Positions 44,029 to 52,431 of a stretch of DNA of 64,000 nucleotides are shown here, piece by piece. Numbering within the stretch: position 1 is the stretch's first letter; each line of letters begins with the position of its first letter. The notes under the pieces were generated by a model that ran no database searches, was not told the DNA's origin, and was given only the letters and a program-made list of their open reading frames with translations. The stretch is from an uncultured Halomonas sp. GTDB taxonomy: Bacteria > Pseudomonadota > Gammaproteobacteria > Pseudomonadales > Halomonadaceae. The position numbers were made by a program, and so were the translations under genes. Where the stretch lies: NCBI RefSeq assembly GCF_946887195.1, contig NZ_CAMPKE010000006.1, positions 140,171 to 204,170 of the forward strand. Reading direction: 5' to 3'.

Positions 44029-45276
44029 TTATATTGCTGTGCCTAGCTCGAAGATGGGCAGATACATCGATACAACCAGACCGCCCACCAACACGCCCAG
44101 CACCACGATGATCAGTGGTTCCAGCAGCGACGTGAGGGCATCGACCTTGTTGTCGACTTCTTCCTCGTAGAAATCGGCGACCTTGTTGAGCATGGCGTCC
44201 AGCGAGCCGGCTTCCTCGCCGATGCCGACCATCTGCACCGCCAGTACGGGAAACAGATCGGTATTGCGCATGGCGAAGTTCAGCCGCTGGCCACTGGAAA
44301 CGTCCTCGCGTATCTGCATGATCGCGCGCTCGTAGACCTTGTTGCCGGCCGCGCCGGAAGCGGTATCCAGCGACTCGACCAGCGGCACCCCGGCACCGAA
44401 CGTGGTGGCCAAGGTGCGCGAAAAGCGCGCCACGGAGGATTTGTCGAGAATGCTGCCGAGCACCGGGATGCGTAGCGTCAGCTTGTGCATGCGATAGGTG
44501 AAGGCGTCGGAGCGCTTCATGCCCTGGCGGATGAGCAGTAGCGAGCCGATCGCCAGCCCCAGCGCATACAACCAATACTCCTGAGCCATTTCGGAGAGCG
44601 TAATGGTCATGCGGGTCATCGCCGGCAGCTCGGCACCGAAGCCATTGAACAGGCTTTCGAATTGGGGGACCACCTTGATCAACAGCAGCGCGGTAACGCC
44701 GATACCCACGAGAATGACTGCCGCCGGATAGTACATGGCCTTGCGCACGCGCGCCTTGAGCGACTCGACCTTCTCCTTGTAAGCCGCGACGCGCTCGAGC
44801 ATGCGATCCAGCGAACCGGACTGCTCGCCGGCCTCGACCATGTTGGAAAACAGCCGATCGAAATAACGCGGGTGCTGACGCAGCGCTTCGGAGAAGCTCG
44901 AGCCGGCCGCCACATCATGCGACAGCTTTTGCACCAGGCTGCGCATGGCCGGATTGCGCAGGCTTTCGGCGACGATATTGAATGCCTGCAAAACCGGCAC
45001 ACCGGCACGAATCATGGTCGCCATCTGCCGGGCGAATAGCGTTACATCGCGCGTTTTGACGCGACCCGAGCCGCCGAACAGGCTGCTCTTGCGGCGAATG
45101 TTCTTGACGATGATATTCTGGCCGGAGAGCTCGCGTTCCACCTCGCCGCGATGCATGGCGACCACTTCGCCGCTGACCGGCTTGCCATGGTTGTTCTTGC
45201 CGGTCCAACGCCAGCGATAAAGCTTGTTCTGCTCGCGGGGCTTGTAGCGCCGCGAAGCGCGTACGGTGGTAGCCAT
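44029..45276 (-). CDS. pilC: Type IV pilus inner-membrane platform protein PilC
   Basis: Platform protein of the pilus machine, member of the T2SS F family. The 415 residues contain two GspF-like repeats (about 80-200 and 280-405) with FARQMATMIRAGVPVLQAF and FSRTLATTFGAGVPLVESL, three membrane helices, and PLIIVVLGVLVGGLVVSMYLPIF at the end. 78 bases after pilB. Confidence 0.95.
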   Translation of the reverse strand: MATTVRASRRYKPREQNKLYRWRWTGKNNHGKPVSGEVVAMHRGEVERELSGQNIIVKNIRRKSSLFGGSGRVKTRDVTLFARQMATMIRAGVPVLQAFNIVAESLRNPAMRSLVQKLSHDVAAGSSFSEALRQHPRYFDRLFSNMVEAGEQSGSLDRMLERVAAYKEKVESLKARVRKAMYYPAAVILVGIGVTALLLIKVVPQFESLFNGFGAELPAMTRMTITLSEMAQEYWLYALGLAIGSLLLIRQGMKRSDAFTYRMHKLTLRIPVLGSILDKSSVARFSRTLATTFGAGVPLVESLDTASGAAGNKVYERAIMQIREDVSSGQRLNFAMRNTDLFPVLAVQMVGIGEEAGSLDAMLNKVADFYEEEVDNKVDALTSLLEPLIIVVLGVLVGGLVVSMYLPIFELGTAI

Positions 45277-45354
45277 GATGATTCCCTGTGTTATTCGTTA
45301 TTATCGACACGTCACGTAAATTCTTTATGTGCGTCGCGCTTTGTATTTTTATCG

Positions 45355-47148
45355 TCAATCCTTGGTCACGCGATTGATTTCTTCCAGGCTGGTCGTACCC
45401 TCCAATACCTTGAGCAGCCCACTGCGGCGCAAATCGGGATGGCCCTCGCGGCGCGCCGCGGCATCGAGTTCCAGCGAGTTGCCTTCCTGCATGATCAGCT
45501 GGCTGATCTCGTCGCTGACCGGCACCACCTCATAGATGCCCACGCGGCCCTTGTAGCCCAGCGTGCACTGCCGGCAGCCCACCGGATGATAGATCGTCGC
45601 GCCCTGCAATTCCTCTTCCGAAAAGCCTTCCTTGAACAGCGCCTCGCGTGGGATTTCGGCTGGCTGTTTGCAGTGCGGGCACAATTTACGTGCCAGCCGC
45701 TGGGCGATGATCAGCGAGACCGAGCTTGCGATATTGAACGGCGCCACGCCCATGTTGCGCAGGCGCGTCAGGGTTTCGGCGGCGGAATTGGTATGCACGG
45801 TGGATAGCACCAGATGGCCGGTCTGCGACGCCTTTACCGAGATTTCGGCGGTTTCCAGATCGCGAATCTCACCGACCATGACCACATCCGGATCCTGGCG
45901 CAAAAAGGCACGCAGGGCGCTGGCGAAATCCAGGCCGATCCGGGGCAGTACGTTGACCTGATTGACACCGGGCACCTTGATCTCGACCGGATCCTCGGCG
46001 GTCAAAATATTGCGCTCGGCGGTATTGAGAATATTCAGGCCGGTATACAGCGTGACCGTCTTGCCGCTCCCGGTAGGGCCGGTGACCAAGATCATGCCTT
46101 GTGGCTCGGCCAGGGCCTTCTCGTACATGCGTCGTTGCGCGCCCGTGAAGCCGAGTGCATCGATACCCAGGCGCGCACTGGCCGGGTCGAGAATGCGCAG
46201 CACGAGTTTTTCGCCATACACGGTCGGCAGCGAGTTGACGCGAAAGTCGATCGAACGGCTCTTGGAAAGTTTGAGCTTGATGGCGCCATCCTGGGGCATG
46301 CGCCGCTCGGAGATGTCCAGGCGCGCCATGACCTTCAAGCGTGCGGCGATGCGGGTGCGCATGCCGAACGGTGGGCGCGTCACCTCGAGCAGAATGCCAT
46401 CGATACGGAAACGGATGCGAAAGCTGGTCTCGTAAGGCTCGAAATGAATATCCGACGCACCGCGACGAATGGCATCCAGCAGGATCTTGTTGACGAACTT
46501 GACCACCGGCGCGTCATCGCTCGACGCGGTGATCGCCATGTCGTCGGTTTCGGAAGTCTCCTCCTCGTACTCGAGCTCGCCGATGCCGTCGTCCGTACCG
46601 GCGAGCTCCTGCATCATGCTGTTGTCGGCCTGGGCCAGATAATTCTCCAGCGCTGGGCCGAGCTGATCGACCGGGGCCAGCACACCCTCGACATTCAGGC
46701 CGGTGGCGAACTGCAACTCATCGAGTTGGGCAAGCGTCGAGGGGAAGGGCACCGCCACCGTCAAGCGGTGCGCGTTACGGGTCAGCGGCATGATCCTGTG
46801 CCGGCGCAGTACCTTTTCGGGCATGTCGGCGGCCGGCGGTAGTGCATCGAGGCGCAGCGCATCGAGATCGATGACCGGCAGGCCATACTCCCACGCCGCG
46901 CTCAATGTCGCATCGCGTGCCGTTACCATGCCGTTGTCGATGACGTATTGCATCATCGACATCTCGCTATCGCTGGCCTCCTGCTCGGCGCGCCGTGCTG
47001 CCGCCTCGCTCAATAGTCCATCGTCCACCAGGCGTTTCGACAGCCCGCGCAGCGCCTCCCCGCTGAGCTGCTCGTCACGGCGCGGAGCTACGTCGGGCTT
47101 CGATGGCGATCGCGATGACGGATGAGATGGCGGGTGAGATGCGCTCAT
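45355..47148 (-). CDS. pilB: Type IV pilus assembly ATPase PilB
   Basis: Extension ATPase of the type IV pilus. The 597 residues begin with a variable Ser/Pro-rich tail, then the GspE N-terminal domain (about 40-190) and the ATPase domain with Walker A GPTGSGKTVTLY (near 355), FLRQDPDVVMVGEIRD (Walker B region), LSTVHTNSA (His box), and the zinc cysteines CPHC and CRQC. The start at 47148 is chosen by family length; the open frame continues to 47418 but covers AT-rich intergenic sequence. Confidence 0.94.
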   Translation of the reverse strand: MSASHPPSHPSSRSPSKPDVAPRRDEQLSGEALRGLSKRLVDDGLLSEAAARRAEQEASDSEMSMMQYVIDNGMVTARDATLSAAWEYGLPVIDLDALRLDALPPAADMPEKVLRRHRIMPLTRNAHRLTVAVPFPSTLAQLDELQFATGLNVEGVLAPVDQLGPALENYLAQADNSMMQELAGTDDGIGELEYEEETSETDDMAITASSDDAPVVKFVNKILLDAIRRGASDIHFEPYETSFRIRFRIDGILLEVTRPPFGMRTRIAARLKVMARLDISERRMPQDGAIKLKLSKSRSIDFRVNSLPTVYGEKLVLRILDPASARLGIDALGFTGAQRRMYEKALAEPQGMILVTGPTGSGKTVTLYTGLNILNTAERNILTAEDPVEIKVPGVNQVNVLPRIGLDFASALRAFLRQDPDVVMVGEIRDLETAEISVKASQTGHLVLSTVHTNSAAETLTRLRNMGVAPFNIASSVSLIIAQRLARKLCPHCKQPAEIPREALFKEGFSEEELQGATIYHPVGCRQCTLGYKGRVGIYEVVPVSDEISQLIMQEGNSLELDAAARREGHPDLRRSGLLKVLEGTTSLEEINRVTKD

Positions 47149-47631
47149 GTAACGGTTCGATGCCTCTTGTCGATAACGAATACAAGCATTGGAAACCCCT
47201 GCCAGCAGTCTAGCGCCATGAGTCGATACTGACACGTAGTGCTCAGGCAAAAGGCTGGCAATGCTAGGTTGCGTTGGTATGAGTGGCTTGCGCAATACGA
47301 AGTTGTTATTTAATGTAAGTTCAGGATTAATAAAAATTAGGATCGCGATCGGCAGGTTACTCGCGCTCTGTCGCAAAAGGAAGACGCTGTTCGCTTCAGA
47401 AAAGGCAAAAAAGCGCATTTCATGGCTAAAGATTTGCCGAAAGGGGTCGATAACAGGAGCTAAGCGTAACCGTTTTGTAATGCTTAAGAGGGTGAGACCA
47501 GCGTTGAAGGCAGGCTATCAAGCATGAGCAGTGGGAATGTGATAGCGTCGCAAAAAACAGGATGTGCTAAAAAAGCAGGACGAATAATTCATCAAAAAGA
47601 ACGATCGCTTGGAACCTGAGGGGGCAAAAGC
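47149..47631. other. AT-rich pilB-pilA intergenic region
   Basis: A 483-bp gap between divergent pilB and pilA, clearly richer in A and T than the flanking genes. It should hold both promoters. The only element I can support is a sigma-54-like site (47423-47438). An 88-codon open frame inside it has no family features and is treated as spurious. Confidence 0.5.
47423..47438 (+). promoter_or_regulatory. Candidate sigma-54 promoter for pilA
   Basis: TGGC and TTGC are separated by 7 bases, matching the -24/-12 spacing of sigma-54 promoters. pilA is RpoN/PilR-dependent in pseudomonads. The site is about 195 bases upstream of the pilA ATG, implying a long leader, so the call is tentative. Confidence 0.4.
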
Positions 47632-48057
47632 ATGAAGACTAAGGGAAGCAGGGTAATGAGAAAGCAGCAAAGCGGTTTTACGTTGATCGAACTGCTGATC
47701 GTAGTGGCGATCATCGGCATTCTCGCGGCGATTGCGATACCGCGGTATCAGGATTACGTGGCTAAATCTGAGGCAGCCTCGGCTCTTGCTACAATTCGTG
47801 GAGGGCAGACACAAGCTGAAGTATTAATTCAGCAAGGAGATGGAGGAGAAATTAGTGGGGCATCTTCCCTTGGCCTTCCTGCATCTACTGCTCTAGGGAC
47901 GATTAGTGCAAATAGCGGTAGTATCTCGTTCGAATTTGATGCTGATGCTGCCAATAATGGTGGGACGATTACTTTGACCCGAAGTGATGACGTCAACACA
48001 GGTTGGGCCTGTCAAATTACAGGGCTCTCGAATTTTAATTCTTGCGAAGACATCTAG
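47632..48057 (+). CDS. pilA: Type IV major pilin PilA
   Basis: Pilin of 141 residues. Positions 1-15 are a basic leader ending in Gly. The PilD site [20 protein letters not shown] follows, with Phe at +1 and Glu at +5, giving the N-terminal methylated helix. The C-terminal half has two cysteines ([13 protein letters not shown]) that would form the D-region disulfide loop. GAGGGGG lies well placed before ATG 47632; ATG 47656 would give a 7-residue leader. Codon use is visibly more AT-rich than in neighbours, which suggests horizontal exchange of the pilin gene. Confidence 0.94.
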   Translation: MKTKGSRVMRKQQSGFTLIELLIVVAIIGILAAIAIPRYQDYVAKSEAASALATIRGGQTQAEVLIQQGDGGEISGASSLGLPASTALGTISANSGSISFEFDADAANNGGTITLTRSDDVNTGWACQITGLSNFNSCEDI

Positions 48058-48070
48058 TTATAAATTATTT

Positions 48071-48094
48071 AAGGCCGGTATTAGCCGGCCTTTT
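48071..48094 (+). terminator. Intrinsic terminator of pilA
   Basis: Perfect 8-bp stem AAGGCCGG / CCGGCCTT with a 6-nt loop; the stem runs into a short T-run. It starts 13 bases after the pilA stop. Confidence 0.85.
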
Positions 48095-48127
48095 CTCTCC
48101 TACAGCTTCCAACTTACGGCTTCTAGC

Positions 48128-48424
48128 TTAATAAAGCGCCTGCTCCTCCCCCACAACCTCTTTCAACACCTCTAGAAACAACTTATCCGCCTCCGAATGC
48201 TCATCCGGGTCTTCGGGAATATGCACGCTGGTGGTTTCGCTGATCTCATTGGCGATTCTCGCCATCACCTGGCGCTCGCTTTGCCCGGTCTGCTCGTTCT
48301 CCTTGTAAATGCGCCGGGCGATCGTCAGCGATAGCTCGAGTATCCGCGGGTCTTGCAGCAATTTCTTGATAAAGCCGCGTAGCTCATTGATTACGCGCTC
48401 TTTCTGAATTTCGGAGCTGGCCAT
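48128..48424 (-). CDS. Hypothetical protein, 98 residues
   Basis: Family not recognised. The product begins MASSEIQKERVINELRGFIKK, is highly charged and predicted almost entirely helical, and has an acidic second half (IPEDPDEHSEADKL) with no cysteines, signal peptide or membrane helix. A GAGAG-type site (complement of ctctc) precedes the start. It converges with pilA across the pilA terminator. The composition is that of a real soluble protein, and the compact frame with ribosome site supports coding. Confidence 0.6.
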   Translation of the reverse strand: MASSEIQKERVINELRGFIKKLLQDPRILELSLTIARRIYKENEQTGQSERQVMARIANEISETTSVHIPEDPDEHSEADKLFLEVLKEVVGEEQALY

Positions 48425-48617
48425 GGCTTGCTCTCCTGCCGATAGGATTTTCTACCTTCGACGATAGCATGCCCGCGCTCGGTTGAGCTATGGGCTACAA
48501 GCACGGCGACGGTTTCTGGATGGGGCTTGCTTTTCGCAGCTCGCAGCCGGGTACGCCGCCATCAAAAAGTTGCATCCATCGGCCTATGTCCTTCGTATGG
48601 TGGGCTTGGAAAAATTC

Positions 48618-48645
48618 TTGTGTTTTCTATCACATCAAATAAAAT
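48618..48645 (+). promoter_or_regulatory. Candidate promoter of the adhesin-secretion operon
   Basis: TTGTGT (48618-48623) and TAAAAT (48640-48645) at 16-bp spacing in the AT-rich tract, about 165 bases before the first gene. The -35 match is weak. Confidence 0.35.
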
Positions 48646-48670
48646 AAAATTACCGTACAGTTACAAATAG

Positions 48671-48683
48671 ACCGTAATACGGT
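48671..48683. promoter_or_regulatory. Palindromic operator-like site ACCGTA-A-TACGGT
   Basis: A perfect 13-bp palindrome with a single central base. A further half-site ACCGTA lies at 48652-48657, 19 bases upstream on the same face. Its position just downstream of the predicted promoter suits a regulator; the LuxR-type protein in the operon is one candidate. Confidence 0.45.
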
Positions 48684-48810
48684 TACGACAACAACACCCG
48701 ACGGGGCACGGCTCTCATGCTGCCGACCCAAGGCGGGCTCGACAACTCCCCAGCGACGCCCTCCTGTCATCGATACATGAGGTGACTGGGGTCAGATGGG
48801 GATCTCAATC

Positions 48811-50262
48811 ATGCGTTTCATGCGTCCTTCGATATTGTCTATCGCGCTAGCGACACCGCTGACAGCCGGCGTGGCCTTGGCCCAGGAGTCCGCCGCTATC
48901 GATACCCTGCGCGAAGCGGTGAGCCGCGCGGTGCAGCAAAACCCGGCGGTGCAGGCCAGTTGGCACGGTTTCCAGGCCTCGCGCGATGATGTCGACGTGG
49001 CCTTTGGCGGTTACTTGCCGAGCATCGATGTGACCGCCGGCATTGGCCGTGAATCGCGCGAGGACGATGGGCGCGGTAGTTACGACTCCGACTTCGCCGA
49101 AATCACGCTGACTCAGATGCTGTGGGATGGCCTGGAGACCGCCAACGAGGTGGAACGTCTCAACCATGCCAAGCTGGTCAACTACTACGAGCTGATGGGC
49201 GCCAGCAACGATGTGGCGCTGGAAGTGACCCAGGCCTATCAGGACGTGAAGCGCTATCGCGAACTGGTGCTGCTGGCGCGCGACAATTATGCCAAGCACC
49301 TCGAGGTTTACCGGCAGATCGAGCAGCGCGCCGAATCCGGCGCCGGGCGTCGGGTGGATCTGGAGCAGATCAGCGGCCGGCTGGCACTGGCCGAATCCAA
49401 CCTGCTCACCGAGGCGGCCAACCTGCACGATGTCAGCGCACGCTACCTACGCCTGGTGGGGGTGTTGCCGGCCGATGAACTGGCGCCGTTACCGCCATTG
49501 AATACGCAGTTGCCGGCATCGGTCGCTGAGGCGGTGAATCTCGCCTACGAGGGCAACCCCGGCTTTCATGGCGCCATCGAGAACATCAATGCGGCGCGCG
49601 CCGAGGCCGAGGGCACCAAATCGGCGTTCCATCCGCAACTCGCTTTCCGGGCCAGCACCGGCACCAATAACGAAAGCGGCATCGATGGCCGTTACGATCG
49701 CAGCACCGTCGAGTTGGTGGCGAGCATGAACCTGTACCGCGGCGGCTCGGATCTGGCGTCGTTCCGCAGTGCCAGCGACCGGGTCGACCAGGCTATCGAT
49801 CAGCGCGAGCAGGCGTGTGTCAATTTGCGCCAGACCACCATGATCGCCTACAACGACACCCGCCGGATCGCCGAGCAGCTCGAGTATCTCAACCAGCATC
49901 GCCTGTCGATCGGTCGTGTGCGTGGCGCGTATCAGCAGCAGTTCGATATCGGTCAGCGCAGCCTGCTCGATGTGCTCGATTCCGAGAACGAGTACTTCGA
50001 GGCCAGCCGTGCCTATGTCAACGCGCAATATGATCTGGACGTGGCGCATGCCCGCACGCTGGCGGCCATGGGGCAGTTGTTGCCGGCGCTCGAGGTCTCC
50101 CGTCAGGGCGTGCCGACCCTTGCGGAGCTGGGCAGTAACGGCGTAACGATCGATGGCGAAACCATTTGCCCGGCACCGGCACCGATCCATTACACCCTGG
50201 ATGAACTGACGGCGGGCCTGTTGCCGGCATCGCTGGTCGAATCCGGGCGTCTGGGCGAGTAG
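48811..50262 (+). CDS. TolC-family outer-membrane channel of type I secretion (LapE-like)
   Basis: Outer-membrane efflux channel. The product of about 483 residues has a Sec signal (MRFMRPSILSIALATPL...ALAQ), an N-terminal TolC repeat (LREAVSRAVQQNPAVQAS, QMLWDGLETANEVERL) and a second one from about 240 (VAEAVNLAYEGNPGFHGAIE, ASMNLYRGGSDLASFR). The end contains QQFDIGQRSLLDVLDSENEYF, a classic TolC/AggA block. ATG at 48811 has GGGGA 8 bases upstream; an ATG five codons earlier is possible. First gene of a five-gene secretion-adhesin locus. Confidence 0.92.
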   Translation: MRFMRPSILSIALATPLTAGVALAQESAAIDTLREAVSRAVQQNPAVQASWHGFQASRDDVDVAFGGYLPSIDVTAGIGRESREDDGRGSYDSDFAEITLTQMLWDGLETANEVERLNHAKLVNYYELMGASNDVALEVTQAYQDVKRYRELVLLARDNYAKHLEVYRQIEQRAESGAGRRVDLEQISGRLALAESNLLTEAANLHDVSARYLRLVGVLPADELAPLPPLNTQLPASVAEAVNLAYEGNPGFHGAIENINAARAEAEGTKSAFHPQLAFRASTGTNNESGIDGRYDRSTVELVASMNLYRGGSDLASFRSASDRVDQAIDQREQACVNLRQTTMIAYNDTRRIAEQLEYLNQHRLSIGRVRGAYQQQFDIGQRSLLDVLDSENEYFEASRAYVNAQYDLDVAHARTLAAMGQLLPALEVSRQGVPTLAELGSNGVTIDGETICPAPAPIHYTLDELTAGLLPASLVESGRLGE

Positions 50263-50271
50263 GGCACGGCC

Positions 50272-52431
50272 GTGACCAGCCAGATCAACCTCGACGACAA
50301 CCGCCTGGGCGGCGGGGATCTGCTCGAGTGCCTGCGTGCGGTGGCGCGAGCGCACGACCGTGAGCTGACTCGCGAAACGGCACTGGCCGGCTTGCCGCTG
50401 GAAGACGGTGAGTTGACGCCCGGCGTGTTCCCGCGCGCGGCGGCCCGCGCTGGATTGACCGCACGCCAGACTCGCTGCGCGCTGGCGCGCCTCAATCCCC
50501 AACTGTTCCCGGCGATTTTGCTGCTCGAACCGGGGCGCGCCTGCGTGCTGTTGTGGTTGGATGTGGAGAAGCGCCTGGCTGGGGTGATTTACCCGGAGCT
50601 CAACGAGGCCGCCGTCGAGGTGCCTATCGACGAGTTGCATGCGCGTTACAGCGGGCGGGCCATTTATGCACGGCCCACGTTCCGCTTCGATGCGCGTGGG
50701 CCGCAAGTCGCCCAGCACAAGCGGCAACATTGGTTCTGGAGCGTGATTCTCGACAATCGGCGGCTGTATCGCGACGTATTGATCGGCTCGGTGCTGATCA
50801 ATCTGTTCGCCATCGCCATGCCGCTTTATGTGATGAACGTTTACGACCGGGTAGTGCCGAACCAGGCCACCGCGACGCTGTGGGCGCTGACGGCGGGTAT
50901 CGCGCTGGTGCTGTGTTTCGATCTGGCGCTGCGCCTGACACGCAATGCGTTCGTCGATCTGGCCGCCAGCCGGGCCGATGTGAAGCTGTCCTCGGCGCTC
51001 ATGCAGCGCGTGCTGGGCATGCGCATGGAAGCCCGGCCAGCCTCGACCGGCTCGTTCGCAGCGACCTTGCAATCCTTCGAGTCGGTGCGCGGCTTCATCG
51101 GCTCGGCAACGGTGGTGGCGCTGGTCGATCTACCCTTCGTGGTGCTGTTCGCGGTGATCATCGCGCTGATCGGACCGGCCTTGGTGATTCCCATCGTGGT
51201 CGGCATCGTCTTCGTGCTGCTCTATGCGCTGGCGGCGCAGAGCAAGATGCATGAACTTTCGGAAACCACCTGGCGGGTCGGCGCGCAGCGCAACGCCACG
51301 CTGGTGGAAAGCCTGGCCAATCTGGAGACGGTCAAGACGCTACGCGCCGAGGGCCGCATTCAGGCGCTATGGGAAAAGACCACGGCGTACCTGTCGCGTA
51401 CCTCGGCGCGCATGCGCCTGCTCGGGTCGTCGGTGGGCAGCGTAGCGCTATGGACCCAGCAGAGCGTGGCGGTGGCGATCATCGTGACCGGCGTGTTCAT
51501 GATCATCGAGGGCGATCTGTCGCAGGGCGGGCTGATCGCCGCTTATCTGCTCTCCTCACGGGCGATGGCGCCGATCAGCCAGGCGGCGGCACTCATGGCG
51601 CAGTATCACAATGCCTCTACCGCGCTGGAATCGCTGGGCGAGGTGATGGAGAAACCCGAGGAGCGCTCCGAGGGAGGCCAGTACGTCAGCCGTGTCCAGG
51701 TGCGCGGGCAACTCGAATTGCGCAGCGTGACACTGCGTTACCCGAATGAAGAGCGCGACGCGCTGCGCGATTTGTCGGTGAAGATTCATGCCGGTGAGAA
51801 AGTGGCGATTCTCGGCCGGGTCGGCTCCGGCAAATCGACCCTCAACAAGCTTCTGCAAGGGCTTTACCGGCCCACCGCCGGGGCGGTGATGGTCGATGGC
51901 GTGGATATTCGTCAGTTCGACCCCATCGATCTGCGTCGTCATATCGGTTACGTGCCACAGGATGTCAGCCTGTTCTTCGGCTCGCTGCGCGACAATATCG
52001 TCGCCGCCGGTGGCAGTGACGGCATCGACGACGAGGCTCTGTTGAGGGCAATCAAGGTCAGCGGTATCGATGGCATGGTCGATACGCATCCCCAGGGCGT
52101 GGAGATGCCGGTCGGCGAGCGCGGCGAGCTGCTCTCCGGCGGCCAGCGCCAAGGGGTGGCGATCGCTCGGGCGATTGCCCACGACCCGCAAATCCTGCTG
52201 TTCGACGAGCCATCCAGCGCCATGGATCATGCCAGCGAAGAAGCCTTCAAGCGCGAGTTGGCGGTGTATGCGAAACCCAAGACGCTGGTGATCGTGACGC
52301 ATCGCACGTCGCTGCTGTCGTTGGTCGATCGTATCGTGGTCATCGATGCCGGCAAGGTGGTGGCCGACGGTCCCAAGGATCAGGTGGTCGAGGCGCTGCG
52401 CAACGGCCAGATCGGCAGGGCGGCGCTATGA
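50272..52431 (+). CDS. Type I secretion ABC transporter, LapB-like
   Basis: Inner-membrane permease-ATPase that exports the adhesin. The 719 residues have an N-terminal C39-like domain (about 1-130) that lacks the catalytic cysteine, as in RTX-adhesin exporters; a membrane domain (about 150-440); and an ATPase domain with Walker A GRVGSGKST (near 515), signature LSGGQRQGVAIARAI, Walker B ILLFDEPSSAMD and H-loop VTHRTSL. The start is GTG 50272, 9 bases after the channel gene. Overlaps the adaptor gene by four bases. Confidence 0.94.
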   Translation: MTSQINLDDNRLGGGDLLECLRAVARAHDRELTRETALAGLPLEDGELTPGVFPRAAARAGLTARQTRCALARLNPQLFPAILLLEPGRACVLLWLDVEKRLAGVIYPELNEAAVEVPIDELHARYSGRAIYARPTFRFDARGPQVAQHKRQHWFWSVILDNRRLYRDVLIGSVLINLFAIAMPLYVMNVYDRVVPNQATATLWALTAGIALVLCFDLALRLTRNAFVDLAASRADVKLSSALMQRVLGMRMEARPASTGSFAATLQSFESVRGFIGSATVVALVDLPFVVLFAVIIALIGPALVIPIVVGIVFVLLYALAAQSKMHELSETTWRVGAQRNATLVESLANLETVKTLRAEGRIQALWEKTTAYLSRTSARMRLLGSSVGSVALWTQQSVAVAIIVTGVFMIIEGDLSQGGLIAAYLLSSRAMAPISQAAALMAQYHNASTALESLGEVMEKPEERSEGGQYVSRVQVRGQLELRSVTLRYPNEERDALRDLSVKIHAGEKVAILGRVGSGKSTLNKLLQGLYRPTAGAVMVDGVDIRQFDPIDLRRHIGYVPQDVSLFFGSLRDNIVAAGGSDGIDDEALLRAIKVSGIDGMVDTHPQGVEMPVGERGELLSGGQRQGVAIARAIAHDPQILLFDEPSSAMDHASEEAFKRELAVYAKPKTLVIVTHRTSLLSLVDRIVVIDAGKVVADGPKDQVVEALRNGQIGRAAL

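Larger units (their letters stand above)
48425..48810. other. Intergenic region upstream of the adhesin-secretion operon
   Basis: The 386-bp gap between two divergent genes. The left half is ordinary GC-rich sequence with nothing I can name. The right half (48600-48690) is strongly AT-rich and contains the promoter-like and operator-like elements listed separately. Confidence 0.6.

Noticed and set aside
47254..47272. Another TGGC...TTGC pair near pilB as a sigma-54 promoter
   Set aside because: The GG-to-GC distance is two bases too long for sigma-54.
47261..47527. 88-codon ORF between pilB and pilA
   Set aside because: Basic, with no recognisable family, in AT-rich promoter DNA, without a good ribosome site.
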